From NCBI GenBank assembly GCA_030268105.1, contig BSDZ01000078.1:1550001-1614000 (forward strand): 64,000 nt of DNA, written 5' to 3'. Origin of the DNA: Volvox africanus. Its lineage: Eukaryota; Chlorophyta; Chlorophyceae; Chlamydomonadales; Volvocaceae. Positions 32,407-42,724 of the stretch are shown in pieces. Under the pieces are notes generated by a model. The model made no database searches. It was not told the origin of the DNA and was given only the letters and a program-made list of their open reading frames with translations. The position numbers and the translations under genes were made by a program. Each line of letters opens with the position of its first letter. The stretch's first letter is position 1.

Positions 32407-34858
32407 TCATTGGGCTTGCGTGGCACGTTTGCGGGCTTCCTCGAGCAGAGGCTTCATGTCCTGCGAGAAGTTGCGTGCCGGTTCCCATGAGTTGTGCTCG
32501 CTGGTATACCCTGTCCACTTGACCAAGTACTCGTGTACTGTCCGCTTACGTCGGTGTCGGCCCACACGACGCGCGCGATAATCTAACACCCGCTCCACAT
32601 CGTAAAACTTCTGTTTACCAGCGATCCAGGTCTCGGGAACTGGTTCGATCGCTGCGGGGGCGTTAGCAGGCTCAGGGACGGGTTCCGTACCACGATAAGG
32701 ACGGACAAGCGATACGTGAAACGTGGGGTGAATGGTCATATCAGCGGGCAATGCAAGCTCCACAGCCACATTCCCAACCATGCGCATGACAGGATACGGA
32801 CCAATCCAGCGGGGTAAGAGTTTTCGGGATCCATCAGCCAAGGAACACAAGTTCTTGGTGCTTAGCAACACGAGTTGCCCTTCCGAAAACGTCACATCCT
32901 GCTTGGATTTGTTGTAGTATTCCGTCGTTCGTTGCTGCGCCGCGTCCAAACACGACTTCGCGTCTGTGATTCGGGACATAAAAGACTTGGCAAAAAGTTT
33001 AGCAGCAGGCATGTTCACTTCCAACTCACGCCACACGGGTAGCGCGGGATGAAACCCGTAGTTAAGAAAGAACGGACTTTTGCCTGTAGAGCGGTTAACA
33101 GCGTTGTTAAGCGCGAATTCTGCCGCAGTCAAATACGTATCCCAAACGAGTGGTGTGCGACCAGCATAATTGCGCAACATATCACCCAACGTGCGGTTTG
33201 TGCGTTCAGTTTGACCATCAGTCTGAGGGTGGTACGCTGTGCTCAGGTTGACACGCATGCCAACTAGCTTGCAGAGCGCTTCCCAAAACTTAGACGTGAA
33301 CTGCCCACCGCGGTCCGAGATCACATTTTTGGGAACCCCGTGTAACCGAACCACATTGTCGAAAAACAAACGTGCGGTTTGCTCAGCCGTGCAGGATGAT
33401 GTGCATGGTGCTAGGTGGACCATCTTAGTCAGGCGATCGACCATTACGAACACCGCATCATATCCCCCCTCAGTTTTGGGCCGCGCGACTACGAAGTCCA
33501 TGGAAACACTTTCCCAAGGCGCATCCGGGACAGGCAACGGTTGCAACAACCCATGGCCCTTACCGGACAAAGCCTTATTGCGCTGGCACAGGCTGCATGT
33601 CTGTACGAAGTTCACCGCATCGTTAGCCAAACGAGGCCACCAAAAGGAACGTTGCACCAACTCGACTAACCGCTTGCTACCAGGGTGTCCTGCTAACAGG
33701 TCCTCGTGGAACCACGCAAGGATGTCGTAGCGTAGCGTGTCGTCGTTCGGAACGACGATTTGCATAGCTGCACCCTCCGTCCGTAGCCAAAGGCCATTCT
33801 GCTTGCGAAGGTTTTCTACATTAGCCGGCTCGGAGAACCAGGCGTCTGCGTTGTAGGCCACCTTCAACCGCTCTGCGAGGTCCGTCGCGATCGGCACCTC
33901 CTCGTTATGCGGTCGCACGACGGGCGCTGCCAAAATTGCAGCGTGTAGCGACAAATGTCGACTGAGAGCATCGGCAATATTCAGTTTACCAGAAATGTAC
34001 TCCCAGGTGCAGTCGAACCTAGCTAGGTATTCCATCCACCTAGCCTGACGGCGGTTCAACGTCGGAACGCTTTGCAAAAACGTTAGGGGCTTGTGGTCAG
34101 TCTTTAAAGTAAATGGGCGTCCCTCGAGGTAACAGCGCCATTCCTTTAAAGCATGCAGCACTGCCAGAAGCTCCTGCTCCCCGGTGTTGTAGCGAATCTC
34201 CGCACCAGAAAACTTCTTACTCGTGAAGGCGATCGGTCGCCCTTCCTGTAACAATACAGCGCCGCTTCCAAATATTGAAGCATCAGACACCACCTCAACA
34301 CGAAACGGCAACGAGTAATCAGGGAATGCAAGGGTGACATCTTCGGCAACGGTTCGCTTGAGCTCTTCGAATGCCCGCTGGCATTGCAACGTCCACGACT
34401 CGAGCGAAACGAAAACGCCTTTGCGAGTTAAGTTAGTAAGCGGGGCCGCAATGATGGAATATTTTTCAATGAACTTTCGGAAATAATTGGTCAAGCCAAG
34501 GAACTTACGCAGCTCCGTGAGGTTCTGAGGCGCGGGCCAATCGCGAACCACGGCGACCTTCCGCGGGTCCATCTTCACACCAGTGGCCGACACAATGTGG
34601 CCCAAATATTCCACCTGAGGCTGCGCCCAAAAGCATTTGGCGCGTTTAGCAAACAATTGCTCCCGCCTCATCACGTCGAGCACGAGCCGAAGATGCTCCA
34701 AGTGCTCCTCGCGCGTCTTAGAATAAACCAAGATGTCATCCAGATAGCAAACAACGAACCTGTCGATAAACGGCCTAAACATTCGGTCCATAACCGCCTG
34801 AAACGTCGCAGGGGCATTAGTCAAACCAAACGATAGGACCGTATACTCGAAAAGCGGT
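32407..34858 (-). CDS. pol: Gyp-B pol 3' two-thirds, longest open pol in the window
   Basis: Over 800 codons without a stop on the minus strand. Order: second half of RT starting at [17 protein letters not shown] with CYLDDILVYSK; connection; RNase H (VVSDASIFGSGAVLLQEGR, KTDHKPLTF, ADALSRH); integrase zinc region (HEDLLAGHPGS, CSLCQRNK) and D,D,E core (DRLTKMVHLAP, ISDRGGQFTSKFW, HPQTDGQTERTNRTL); C-terminal domain; chromodomain with YLVKWTGYTSEHNSWEP, whose aromatic residues fit a methyl-lysine cage. The 5' side is cut at about 34858, so gag, protease and the RT fingers are absent. The intact frame suggests fairly recent activity. Confidence 0.9.
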
Positions 34859-34940
34859 TGACGTTTGGTACGAATCCTATATAATCCTATATAATCCTAC
34901 TCGGTTGACGTTTGGTACGAAGCTCCTGATGAGGGTGCCG
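34859..34940 (+). other. Rearrangement junction with short repeats
   Basis: Two copies of a GGTTGACGTTTGGTACGAA string (Gyp-B pol, end of the methyltransferase-like domain) flank a short tandem TATATAATCC repeat. The second copy then jumps straight to RNase H. Antisense RT lies on the left, sense RNase H on the right. Confidence 0.75.
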
Positions 34941-36838
34941 TTTCGTGTGGAGGTTGTTTCTGATGCCTCAGTATTTGGAAGCGGCGCTGTATTGTTACAG
35001 GAAGGGCGACCGATCGCCTTCACGAGTAAGAAGTTTTCTGGTGCGGAGATTCGCTACACCACCGGGGAACAGGAGCTTCTGGCAGTGCTGCATGCTTTAA
35101 AGGAATGGCGCTGTTACCTCGAGGGACGCCCATTTACTTTAAAGACTGACCACAAGCCCCTAACGTTTTTGCAAAGCGTTCCGACGTTGAACCGCCGTCA
35201 GGCTAGGTGGATGGAATACCTAGCTAGGTTCGACTGCACCTGGGAGTACATTTCTGGTAAACTGAATATTGCCAATGCTCTCAGTCGACATCCGTCACTA
35301 CACGCTGCAATTTTAGCAGCGCCCGTCGTGCGACCGCATAACGAGGAGGTGCCAATCGCGACGGACCTCACAGAGCGGTTGAAGGTTGCCTACAACGCAG
35401 ATGCCTGGTTCTTGGAGCCGGCTAATGTAGAAAACCTCCGCAAGCAGAATGGCCTTTGGCTACGGACGGAGGGTGCAGCTACACAAATCGTCGTTCCGAA
35501 CGACGACGCGCTACGCTACGACATCCTTGCGCGGTTCCACGAGGACCCGTTAGCAGGACACCCTGGTAGCAAGCGGTTGTTCGAGTTGGTGCAACGTTCC
35601 TTTTGGTGGCCTCGTTTGGCTAACGATGCGGCGAACTTCGTACAGACATGCAGTCTGGGCCAGCGCAATAAGGCTTTGTCCGGTAAGGGCCATGGGTTGT
35701 TGCAACCGTTGCCTGTCCCGGATGCGCCTTGGGAAAGTGTTTCCATGGACTTCGTAGTTGCGCTGCCCAAAACTGAGGGGGGATATGAGGCGGTGTTCGT
35801 AATGGTCGATCGTCTGACTAAGATGGTCCACCTAGCACCATGCACATCATCCTGCACAGCTGAGCAAACCGCACGTTTGTTTTTCGACAATGTGGTTCGG
35901 TTACACGGGGTTCCTAAAAATGTGATCTCGGACCGCGGTGGACAGTTCACGTCTAAGTTTTGGGAAGCGCTCTGCAAGCTAGTTGGCATGCGTGTCAACC
36001 TGAGCACAGCGTACCACCCTCAGACTGATGGTCAAACCGAACGCACAAACCGCACGTTGGGTGATATGTTGCGCAATTATGCTGGTCGCACACCACTCGT
36101 TTGGGATACATGTTTGACTGCGGCATAATTCGCGCTTAACAACGCTGTTAACCGCTCTACAGGCAAAAGTCCGTTCTTTCTTAACTACGGGTTTCATCCC
36201 GCGCTACCCGTGTGGCGTGAGTTGGATGTGAACGTGCCTGCTGCTAAGCTTTTTGCCAAGTCTTTTATGTCCCAAATCACAGACGCGAAGTCGTGTTTGG
36301 ACGTGGCGCAGCAACGAACGACGGAATACTACAACAAATCCAAGCAGGATGTGACGTTTTCGGAAGGGCAACACGTGTTGCTAAGCACCAAGAACTTGCG
36401 TTCCTTGGCCGACGGATCCCGAAAACTCTTACCCCGCTGGATTGGTCCGTATCCTGTCGTGCGCATGGTTGGGAATGTGGCTGTGGAGCTTGAATTGCCC
36501 GCTGAGATGACCATTCACCCCACGTTTCACATATCGCTTGTCCGTCCTTATCGTGGTATGGAACCCGTCCCTGAGCCTGCTAACACCCCCGCAGCGATCG
36601 AACCAGTTCCCGAGACCTGGATCGCTGGTAAACAGAAGTTTTACGATGTGGAGCGGGTGTTAGATTATCGCGCGCGTCGTGTGGGCCGACACTGACGTAA
36701 GCGGACAGTACACAAGTACTTGGTCAAGTGGACAGGGTATACCAGGGAGCACAACTCATGGGAACCGGCACGCAACTTCTCGCAGGACATGAAGCCTCTG
36801 CTCGAAGAAGCCCGCAAACGTGCCACGCAAGCCCAATG
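34941..36838 (+). pseudogene. pol: Gyp-B pol 3' part: RNase H to chromodomain
   Basis: Plus-strand RNase H from FRVEVVSDASVFGSGAVL, integrase (zinc region reads CSLGQRNK, so one metal-binding Cys is changed to Gly; ISDRGGQFTSKFW; HPQTDGQTER) and chromodomain. TAA at 36126-36128 and TGA at 36693-36695 (CGA in other copies) break it. Upstream parts are missing through the junction at 34859-34940. Confidence 0.88.
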
Positions 36839-36883
36839 ACCCTTGCAGTCTATGCTGTATGAAGCAGCGAGGACGCTGCATAC

Positions 36884-36898
36884 GGGAGGGGGGATAAT
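36884..36898 (+). promoter_or_regulatory. Polypurine tract
   Basis: GGGAGGGGGGATAAT directly before the LTR-B start TGTTGTG. Confidence 0.8.
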
Positions 36899-37724
36899 TG
36901 TTGTGCTACGGTTCTTTTCCCGCCGATGCGTAGGTCGATGCGACCCTACGAGGTGAAGTGTTATCTTGATGAACGCATGAATGACTATTGCATATGAATG
37001 AACCTGCATGATATAGATGTATTTGCATACATTTATATATATGTATTTGGCATGTTATCATTATCCATCGCGACATCGCATCATGGCAAATCCGCCTAGC
37101 ATGCATGAAATACCGAATCATTGAAGTGCACATTATGCTCATGCTACGAAACGATAAGTAATATTATTTGATATAATATTACTTAATTACAGCACACGTT
37201 GAGAGCGCCGCACTCGTCGTGATGCATGCCTTGCAACCGAATATCGTTATTTGGACCCTTGCATCATGCGAATGCCGGAAAGGCTTATCCGTTGTTATGC
37301 TTGGACATCGCCTATACGCAGTAGGGTTGTCACACTTAGGATCGGCCTCCTAGTGTGAATCGTACAACATTGCGATGCTGCGAGTATAACAGATGCGAGG
37401 ACGGCTAAGCAAGATAAGACATTCGATACCTGAGAACACTCATGTGTTCTACGCTATTATTACTATACGCTATTGTACTTAGCCCGAGCTAAACCTGAAC
37501 TTCGCTATTCACCGCCGCGTGATGATTGCTTGCTTCCGGCGCTGACGGCGATTACGTCCATTGCACCGCTTCGATCTGTAAGACTGTAAGTTATATCTCT
37601 TCTTGTCTTGAAGTCTTCCGCTGTCCCTGTTTGCTCGCGCTTGTCTTGCTGTACTTGCAAGTGCATGCGCATCGGTGTTGAAAGCCTTCAGACGCGCAGA
37701 TACTTATGAGCAAACACGAAGGAG
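36899..37724 (+). repeat. LTR-B, 3' LTR of a plus-strand Gyp-B
   Basis: 826 bp, TGTTGTG...GGTACAACA, preceded by PPT and pol. Its outer end abuts the broken RNase H of Gyp-C at 37725. Confidence 0.92.
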
Positions 37725-40361
37725 AGGTACAACAGCAAGTTGAGCACCACGTCGTGGACCCGACTGATAGGGTCAGCTACGTTCACCCGACCAGGGCGAT
37801 ACTCCCATTTAAATGTGAAACGTGATAATCGCTCCATCCAACGAGCTTGGAGGCGGGATAGATTATCCGCGCTTTTCTGTTCTTGGAGGTATACCAGTGG
37901 TTGGTGATCCGTGATCAACGTTACATCACTGGCGCCTTCAAGGTAGCAACGCCACTCTTCCAGGGCTAAGACAGTGCCGAGGCACTCTTGGTCTGTTGTT
38001 GAGTAGTTGTACTCTGCCTTATTGAATTTAGAACTGGTATAGGCGACAGGGTGGTCATGCTGCAAGAGGACGGCTCCTGTGCCATGTATTGAGGCATCAG
38101 ACCAAACCGTGAAAGGTTTATCAAGCTCGGGGAGTTTAAGTACTGGTTCATTTGTCAAGGCATGCTTCACACCCTGGAAGGCTGCCTCGCAGGCTTCGGT
38201 CCAGTGGAAGGGCACTTTCTCACTGGTAAGGGTTGTGAGGGGGGCCACAAGGGAGGAATAACCCTGAATAAACCTCCTGAAATAATTGGCTAAGCCAAGG
38301 AACGCCCGCAGTCGCTTAATATCCGTGGGGACAGGCCAGTCTTTCATGACTGTTACTTTGCGGTCGTCCACCTTTAAGCCTTCTTGGCTTACTTTGTGGC
38401 CAAGGAAGTGCAGTTCGAACCGGTTGAACTGACACTTCGACAATTTTGCCTTGAATTGGTGCTTTCGGAGCAGGGACAGTACCAAACGGAGGTGCTGTTC
38501 ATGCTCGGCCGGGGTCTTACTAAAGACCAGTATATCGTCCAAGTACACTAGCACAAATTTGCCAATGTAGTCAGTGAAGACACGATTCATCACTGCTTGG
38601 AACGTTGCAGGGGCATTGGTAAGTCCAAAGGAAAGTACCTTAAACTGAAACTGGCCCATGCCTGGGGCTATGAAGGAACGTTGCAGGGGCATTGGTAAGT
38701 CCAAAGCAAAGTACCTTAAACTGAAACTGGCCCATGCCTGGGGCTATGAAGGCCGTTTTCTCCACATCCTTGGGAGAGATCAGTATTTGATGATACCCCT
38801 GCTGTAAGTCCAGGGAGCTGAAAATGGTAGCTCCTTGGAGTTGGTCGAAAAGGTCCGTAATATTGGGCATGGGATACCGCCGTTTGATGGTCAGTTTATT
38901 AAGCGCACGGTAGTCTAAGACCATGCGTAGTCCTTGCCCATTTGCCTTTTCGACAAAGAGAACTGGAGCCCCATAGGGTGAGGTAGAGGGTTCGATATAT
39001 CCCTTATTGAGCAGTTCGGTAACTTGCTTCTTGACCTCTTGTTGCTCCAGTTGGGTGAGCCTATAGGCTCGTTTAGCGGGTGGTATGGCACCATCCACTA
39101 AAGGAATAGTGTGACCAATATCCCGGTCGGGGGGGAGGCCTTGAAGGTCCTCGAATACATCCTTGTATTCCTCCAGTAATTCTGATAACTTCGAATTAGC
39201 TAGGAGATTATTCCCACCGGAACTGGGGTCAGGAGTTGGAGTGTGCTCCTCTGCTTGCACAAGTAGGAGATAACTCCGTGCTCCTTTAGCAATTCGTTTG
39301 CCTGCTGCTTTCGCAGATACCATCTCGACAGTAGTCGCTGCATAAAGTGTTGCAGTGACATAGTTCATGAGGGTAATCGCATCAAGGTTAGCGTCGATAC
39401 CCGGGGAAGACCAAAGGGATGGCGTAAACGTATACACATCATTTGGCTTCTTATACACTGTCAGGGTATGAGTTGCCCAGCACATTGTGGCTTTTCGTTT
39501 TCTCAACCAGTCATTAGCCAGGATAATATCAACACCTGGGACATCTTGCTTTAGAACAAGGAGTTTGACTGTGTCGTGGAACTTGTCAATTTGAAGATTG
39601 GTAACAACTGAGCCCTCAATCAGTTCTGTGTTGCCATTAGCCACTTTAACTGAGCTGGTAAGTGTGGGTTTGAGAGCAAGGGCCATTTTCTTAACGGCTG
39701 TTAGGGATATAAACCCGTCTGCGGTACCTTTACAATCGGCACCGGAATCAGCCAAGACTGTGCAGGTCGTTTGGCACAGTCGAGCATCAAAGATCATAGA
39801 AGGTGCAGAACCAACTATGGAGTTCAAGTGCACGGTAGTGGACGGTCGGTCATACCATAGCTGGAGAGGCCATGGGACACCGGGTATAAGCTCCCGTACT
39901 CCTGTGCAAATTTTCTTCAGGAACAATTGTTTCCCTGGTGCATATGTTTTGATCAGGCGAAAGCCTGCTGCTCGCATACTGTCCTCTATTGAGCTCCACT
40001 TGGGGACTACAAAGACTGCAGAGGTATTTTCTGGATCTTTGTGTTTGCAGGAGATATAGTGTTTTTGCCATGGAGCAATGTGATTGTAAGGAGGATTAAT
40101 CCAGGCAAACTCACCCGCAAGATTATGGCTCACAAATGGGTTTGATGGAGAGGCAAAACGTGGACAGAGACTATTATTGCCAGAATCGTTACATGTGGCG
40201 TCAAAGGTAAATTGACGGCCGAGTTGGGCCTCAACCTGACGGAATTCATCAGGCCGGAACATCCGAGCAGTCTGAGGGCTGTCGGTCATGGGCAACACAA
40301 GCTCTCCATCTGGTGCAACCAGTTTAACTGGTTCACATTCCTCCACACGCTTGCCAGGGTC
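37725..40361 (-). pseudogene. pol: Gyp-C pol with NPPY methyltransferase-like domain
   Basis: Minus-strand pol of a lineage distinct from A, B and D, in the gag frame after UAG (40362-40364). The N-terminal domain (about 39850-40250) reads FTFDATCNDSGNN, FAWINPPYNHIAPWQKH, SAVFVVPKWSS and PGKQLFLK, the order of Dam-type N6-adenine methyltransferases (PF05869-like). Retropepsin follows with DSGADCKG, then RT (YLDDILVFSK) and RNase H (TVWSDASIHGTGAVLLQHD, ITDHQPLVY). A 76-bp tandem duplication in RT (38601-38752) shifts the frame. The gene is cut at 37725 near the end of RNase H, so there is no integrase. Confidence 0.85.
38601..38752 (-). repeat. 76-bp tandem duplication inside Gyp-C RT
   Basis: Copies at 38601-38676 and 38677-38752 differ by about one base. 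As 76 is not a multiple of three, it breaks pol. Confidence 0.9.
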
Positions 40362-41955
40362 CTATTCCTGCATTTTAGATTCGAGCCGGGCAGCAAGCGC
40401 CAACTTCTTTTCTGCCTCAGCCTTGATCGCCTTGGAACAGTCCACTACGTGGTCCGGCCAAGACTGGCCTGGCTTTTTGAAGCCATGGCAATAGCGGCAC
40501 CGGGTACTAGGAGGCTTGTCAGAAGTGTGGTCGGTCCGGGGCTTCTTGCTCACGGACCGCCAGCCCTGTTGAGATCGGGAAATAGGGCGTTTTTGGTAGG
40601 GATGTCTGGATTTAGGGGTGGTTACCGTAGCCGCTTTCAGCTCAACGGTGGCAGTCTTATCTTTCCCTGCCTTCCACCGGACCTCTTGGCCGACTGCATA
40701 TAGGATGCATTTATCTAAATCCTGCCAGTCCTTGCCCTCATCGTCGGTTGCACACCGACCCCGAAGTGTTGGAACTAAGCCTTTGATGTACCAGCTAATC
40801 TGGTCGGCTTTATCCATGTCCTTAGCTTCACGTAGGACATCATGGAAGCGCTGTGTGAACTCAGCAACGGTTTCAGCAGTTTTCATGTCGTATTCATGAG
40901 AGTGCAAGCGATCCCTTGCTGCCATGGCAGTGTTGCGTTGCGTGTCTCCATATTGCAAGAGAAATGCCGCCCTTAAGGTTTCGCGTGTGAGGGGTTTCTT
41001 GCCCGACTTGTGCATCTCTAGGACATCTGCTGCCTAGACCTGTGCTTTGCCCGTTAAGAAGTACACTATGTGCTCAAATGGGTCCATGTTCATCAGGTCG
41101 AAATATTGCATGAGTACATTGAACCAGGACCGGGTGCAAGTGATGGTGCTATCCTTCTTCCCAGAAAATTTGGGGGGATGCGGAACCCGTCTATTAGGGT
41201 TTACCTCACTTGGCCGGCTGGATTTTGGGGCGGTTGTCTGAGAATCGCTACCCCCAGCTAGGTGTGCGGTTGCCTCCACCCAGAGGGACTGAACCTCCTC
41301 GAGTGTTGGCACCGGAACTAGGTGCTTCTCTAGGATGGCTTGCAGCATTGCTTGCTGGAGGGCATCCTTAGGCAAAAGGGTTGCAATGCTCGACCCAGCG
41401 ATTGTGGAAATAATATCCAGGATCGCTTTTTTTGCGTGAGTCGGCTACTTCAGATGGTTGTGAACGCTCCGAAAGGCGTTCGAAAATCTGTTCTAATAGG
41501 GCTCGCGTGCGGTCCGTATCTGTGCGGAGGGCACCCATCTGATTTTCGAACGACTCCTTAAGGTGCGTGATTTCGCCTTCCAATGCAACAACACGATTAT
41601 GTGTTGCGTTTCGCATTGTTTCCGCGACGTGCTGGGCCGCGCGCGTTTGTTCTGGTGTGCGCTGCGGAAGGCCATTGGGAGGTAACGCGACATCTCCTTC
41701 ATCCGTCATTGGTTCCTGGGGCCCGCGGATAATAGGAATGTTATCATTAAAATTATGGGTGGGAATTACTGGAGCCGAAGGCACCGTTTCCGTAGGGTCA
41801 ATGTTCGTCCGATGTGGTCGTCGATTGGCGGCTATGGCGGCTAAACGCTCTAGTCGCAAAATTTCATTGAGATTTTTACGTTTAAAACGTAAGAGTTCCT
41901 TCCGCGCTTTTTGCTGCGGAGGATTTGTGGTTGTGGTGGGAGTGTCGCATGGCAT
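40362..41955 (-). pseudogene. gag: Gyp-C gag
   Basis: Starts MPCDTPTTTTNPPQQKARKE, followed by a basic/leucine-rich segment (LLRFKRKNLNEILRLERL) and a coiled-coil-like stretch. A 7-A run (41427-41433) has one base too many and shifts the frame. The later part has the capsid-like region (FSGKKDSTITCTRSWFNVLM) and an atypical Cys/His cluster C-X2-C-X12-H-X3-C. In-frame UAG at 41034-41036 is probably TGG mutated; UAG at 40362-40364 is the gag end, after which pol continues in the same frame. Confidence 0.75.
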
Positions 41956-41995
41956 TGCGCAAAGTTTATTTCACCTGAGGAGGATCGTTCCTCAG

Positions 41996-42010
41996 ACCCT
42001 CGCTACCAAT
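41996..42010 (-). promoter_or_regulatory. Primer-binding site (Gyp-C)
   Basis: ATTGGTAGCGAGGGT follows the LTR-C end on the minus strand. It differs from the PBS of A and B, so another tRNA primes this family; its identity was not determined. Confidence 0.6.
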
Positions 42011-42402
42011 TGTAGCAGTCCTTTTCAGAATACTACTAGATCTGTGCAGAAGCGTAGCTTTTGCAGATTTAGAAATAGCTCGCAAGTAAATTAGCGTCGC
42101 GAAATGGTACATCTATTGGGAATAATTGGTGACAGCGGAGTCTTGAACTCCGAACAATTAGTATTGTGATACTAAAAATGTCAGGCCTTAGCTCTTCACC
42201 AGGGTGACTTCAATATTGGCTCACCTAGCCAAGATGTACGGCAATCTTCTTTGCAAATCGCGAAGTTTACTCGTAGTTAGTTTTCGGTTAGGCATCATGC
42301 TTATTGCATGATTGCCTACCAATTTATCTGGGCCTATTTCTCTAAGGTAAATGTAGTTTCCTACAGAGGCATGCTGTATATTAGACTTCGGCTCGTTTTT
42401 CA
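42011..42402 (-). repeat. LTR-C, 5' LTR of Gyp-C
   Basis: 392 bp on the minus strand, TGAAAAACGAGCC...GGACTGCTACA, with TG...CA ends and a PBS directly inside. Only one copy is in the window, so the outer border is set by where Gyp-D homology starts (42401) and could be off by a few bases. Confidence 0.65.
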
Positions 42403-42685
42403 TGTTTCCGAATGAAACTGTAACTGCCTACCAATCACGTTTTGAGGCTCTTGTGATGCCATTTGTCCTAAGAGCTGAGATGCGTATTTTAGCTAGACAA
42501 AATGCTTTGAGATTTGTGCCTCATGTGACTGCCATGCAAGCGCAGGACTCATGACTGACAAAATGGGAGTGCATGCAATCCAACCTTGTGCGTTGGAAGG
42601 AGATCACTCTCTGTTGGAGATGTGCGGTGGGTCATCTCATGAGGGATTGCCATTGTTGCTGCCTTTGGCCCCACGGTCAAAGTAG
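42401..42685 (+). pseudogene. gag: Gyp-D gag remnant
   Basis: Shrunken gag: NETVTAYQSRFEALVMPF, then a deletion to a short tail with CWRCAVGHLMRDC (C-X2-C-X3-H-X4-C) and UAG 42683-42685. Most of the capsid region is missing, and frames change in between. Confidence 0.75.
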
Positions 42686-42724
42686 GGGGATGCCTGGATT
42701 GATGCGGAGTTGACTCCATCCGGG
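42683..42724 (+). promoter_or_regulatory. Candidate gag/pol stop-readthrough signal (Gyp-D)
   Basis: UAG 42683-42685, 7-nt spacer, CCTGGA 42693-42698, 20-nt loop, TCCGGG 42719-42724. The six pairs hold with one G-U. Compared with CCCGGG/CCCGGG in A and B, the last pair changed from G-C to A-U on both sides. The antisense Gyp-D copy near 15250-15290 has the same stem. Confidence 0.65.

Noticed and set aside
41427..41433. A-run in Gyp-C gag as a programmed frameshift site
   Set aside because: It lies early in gag, far from any gag/pol border; a single-base indel in a homopolymer explains it better.
42125..42205. tRNA-like sequence on the minus strand of LTR-C, with CGGAG-TTCAAGA-CTCCG T-arm and a 3' CACCA
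   Set aside because: The T-arm hairpin is convincing, but no D stem forms, the anticodon stem gives a loop of the wrong size, and the acceptor has mismatches. Not called as a tRNA.
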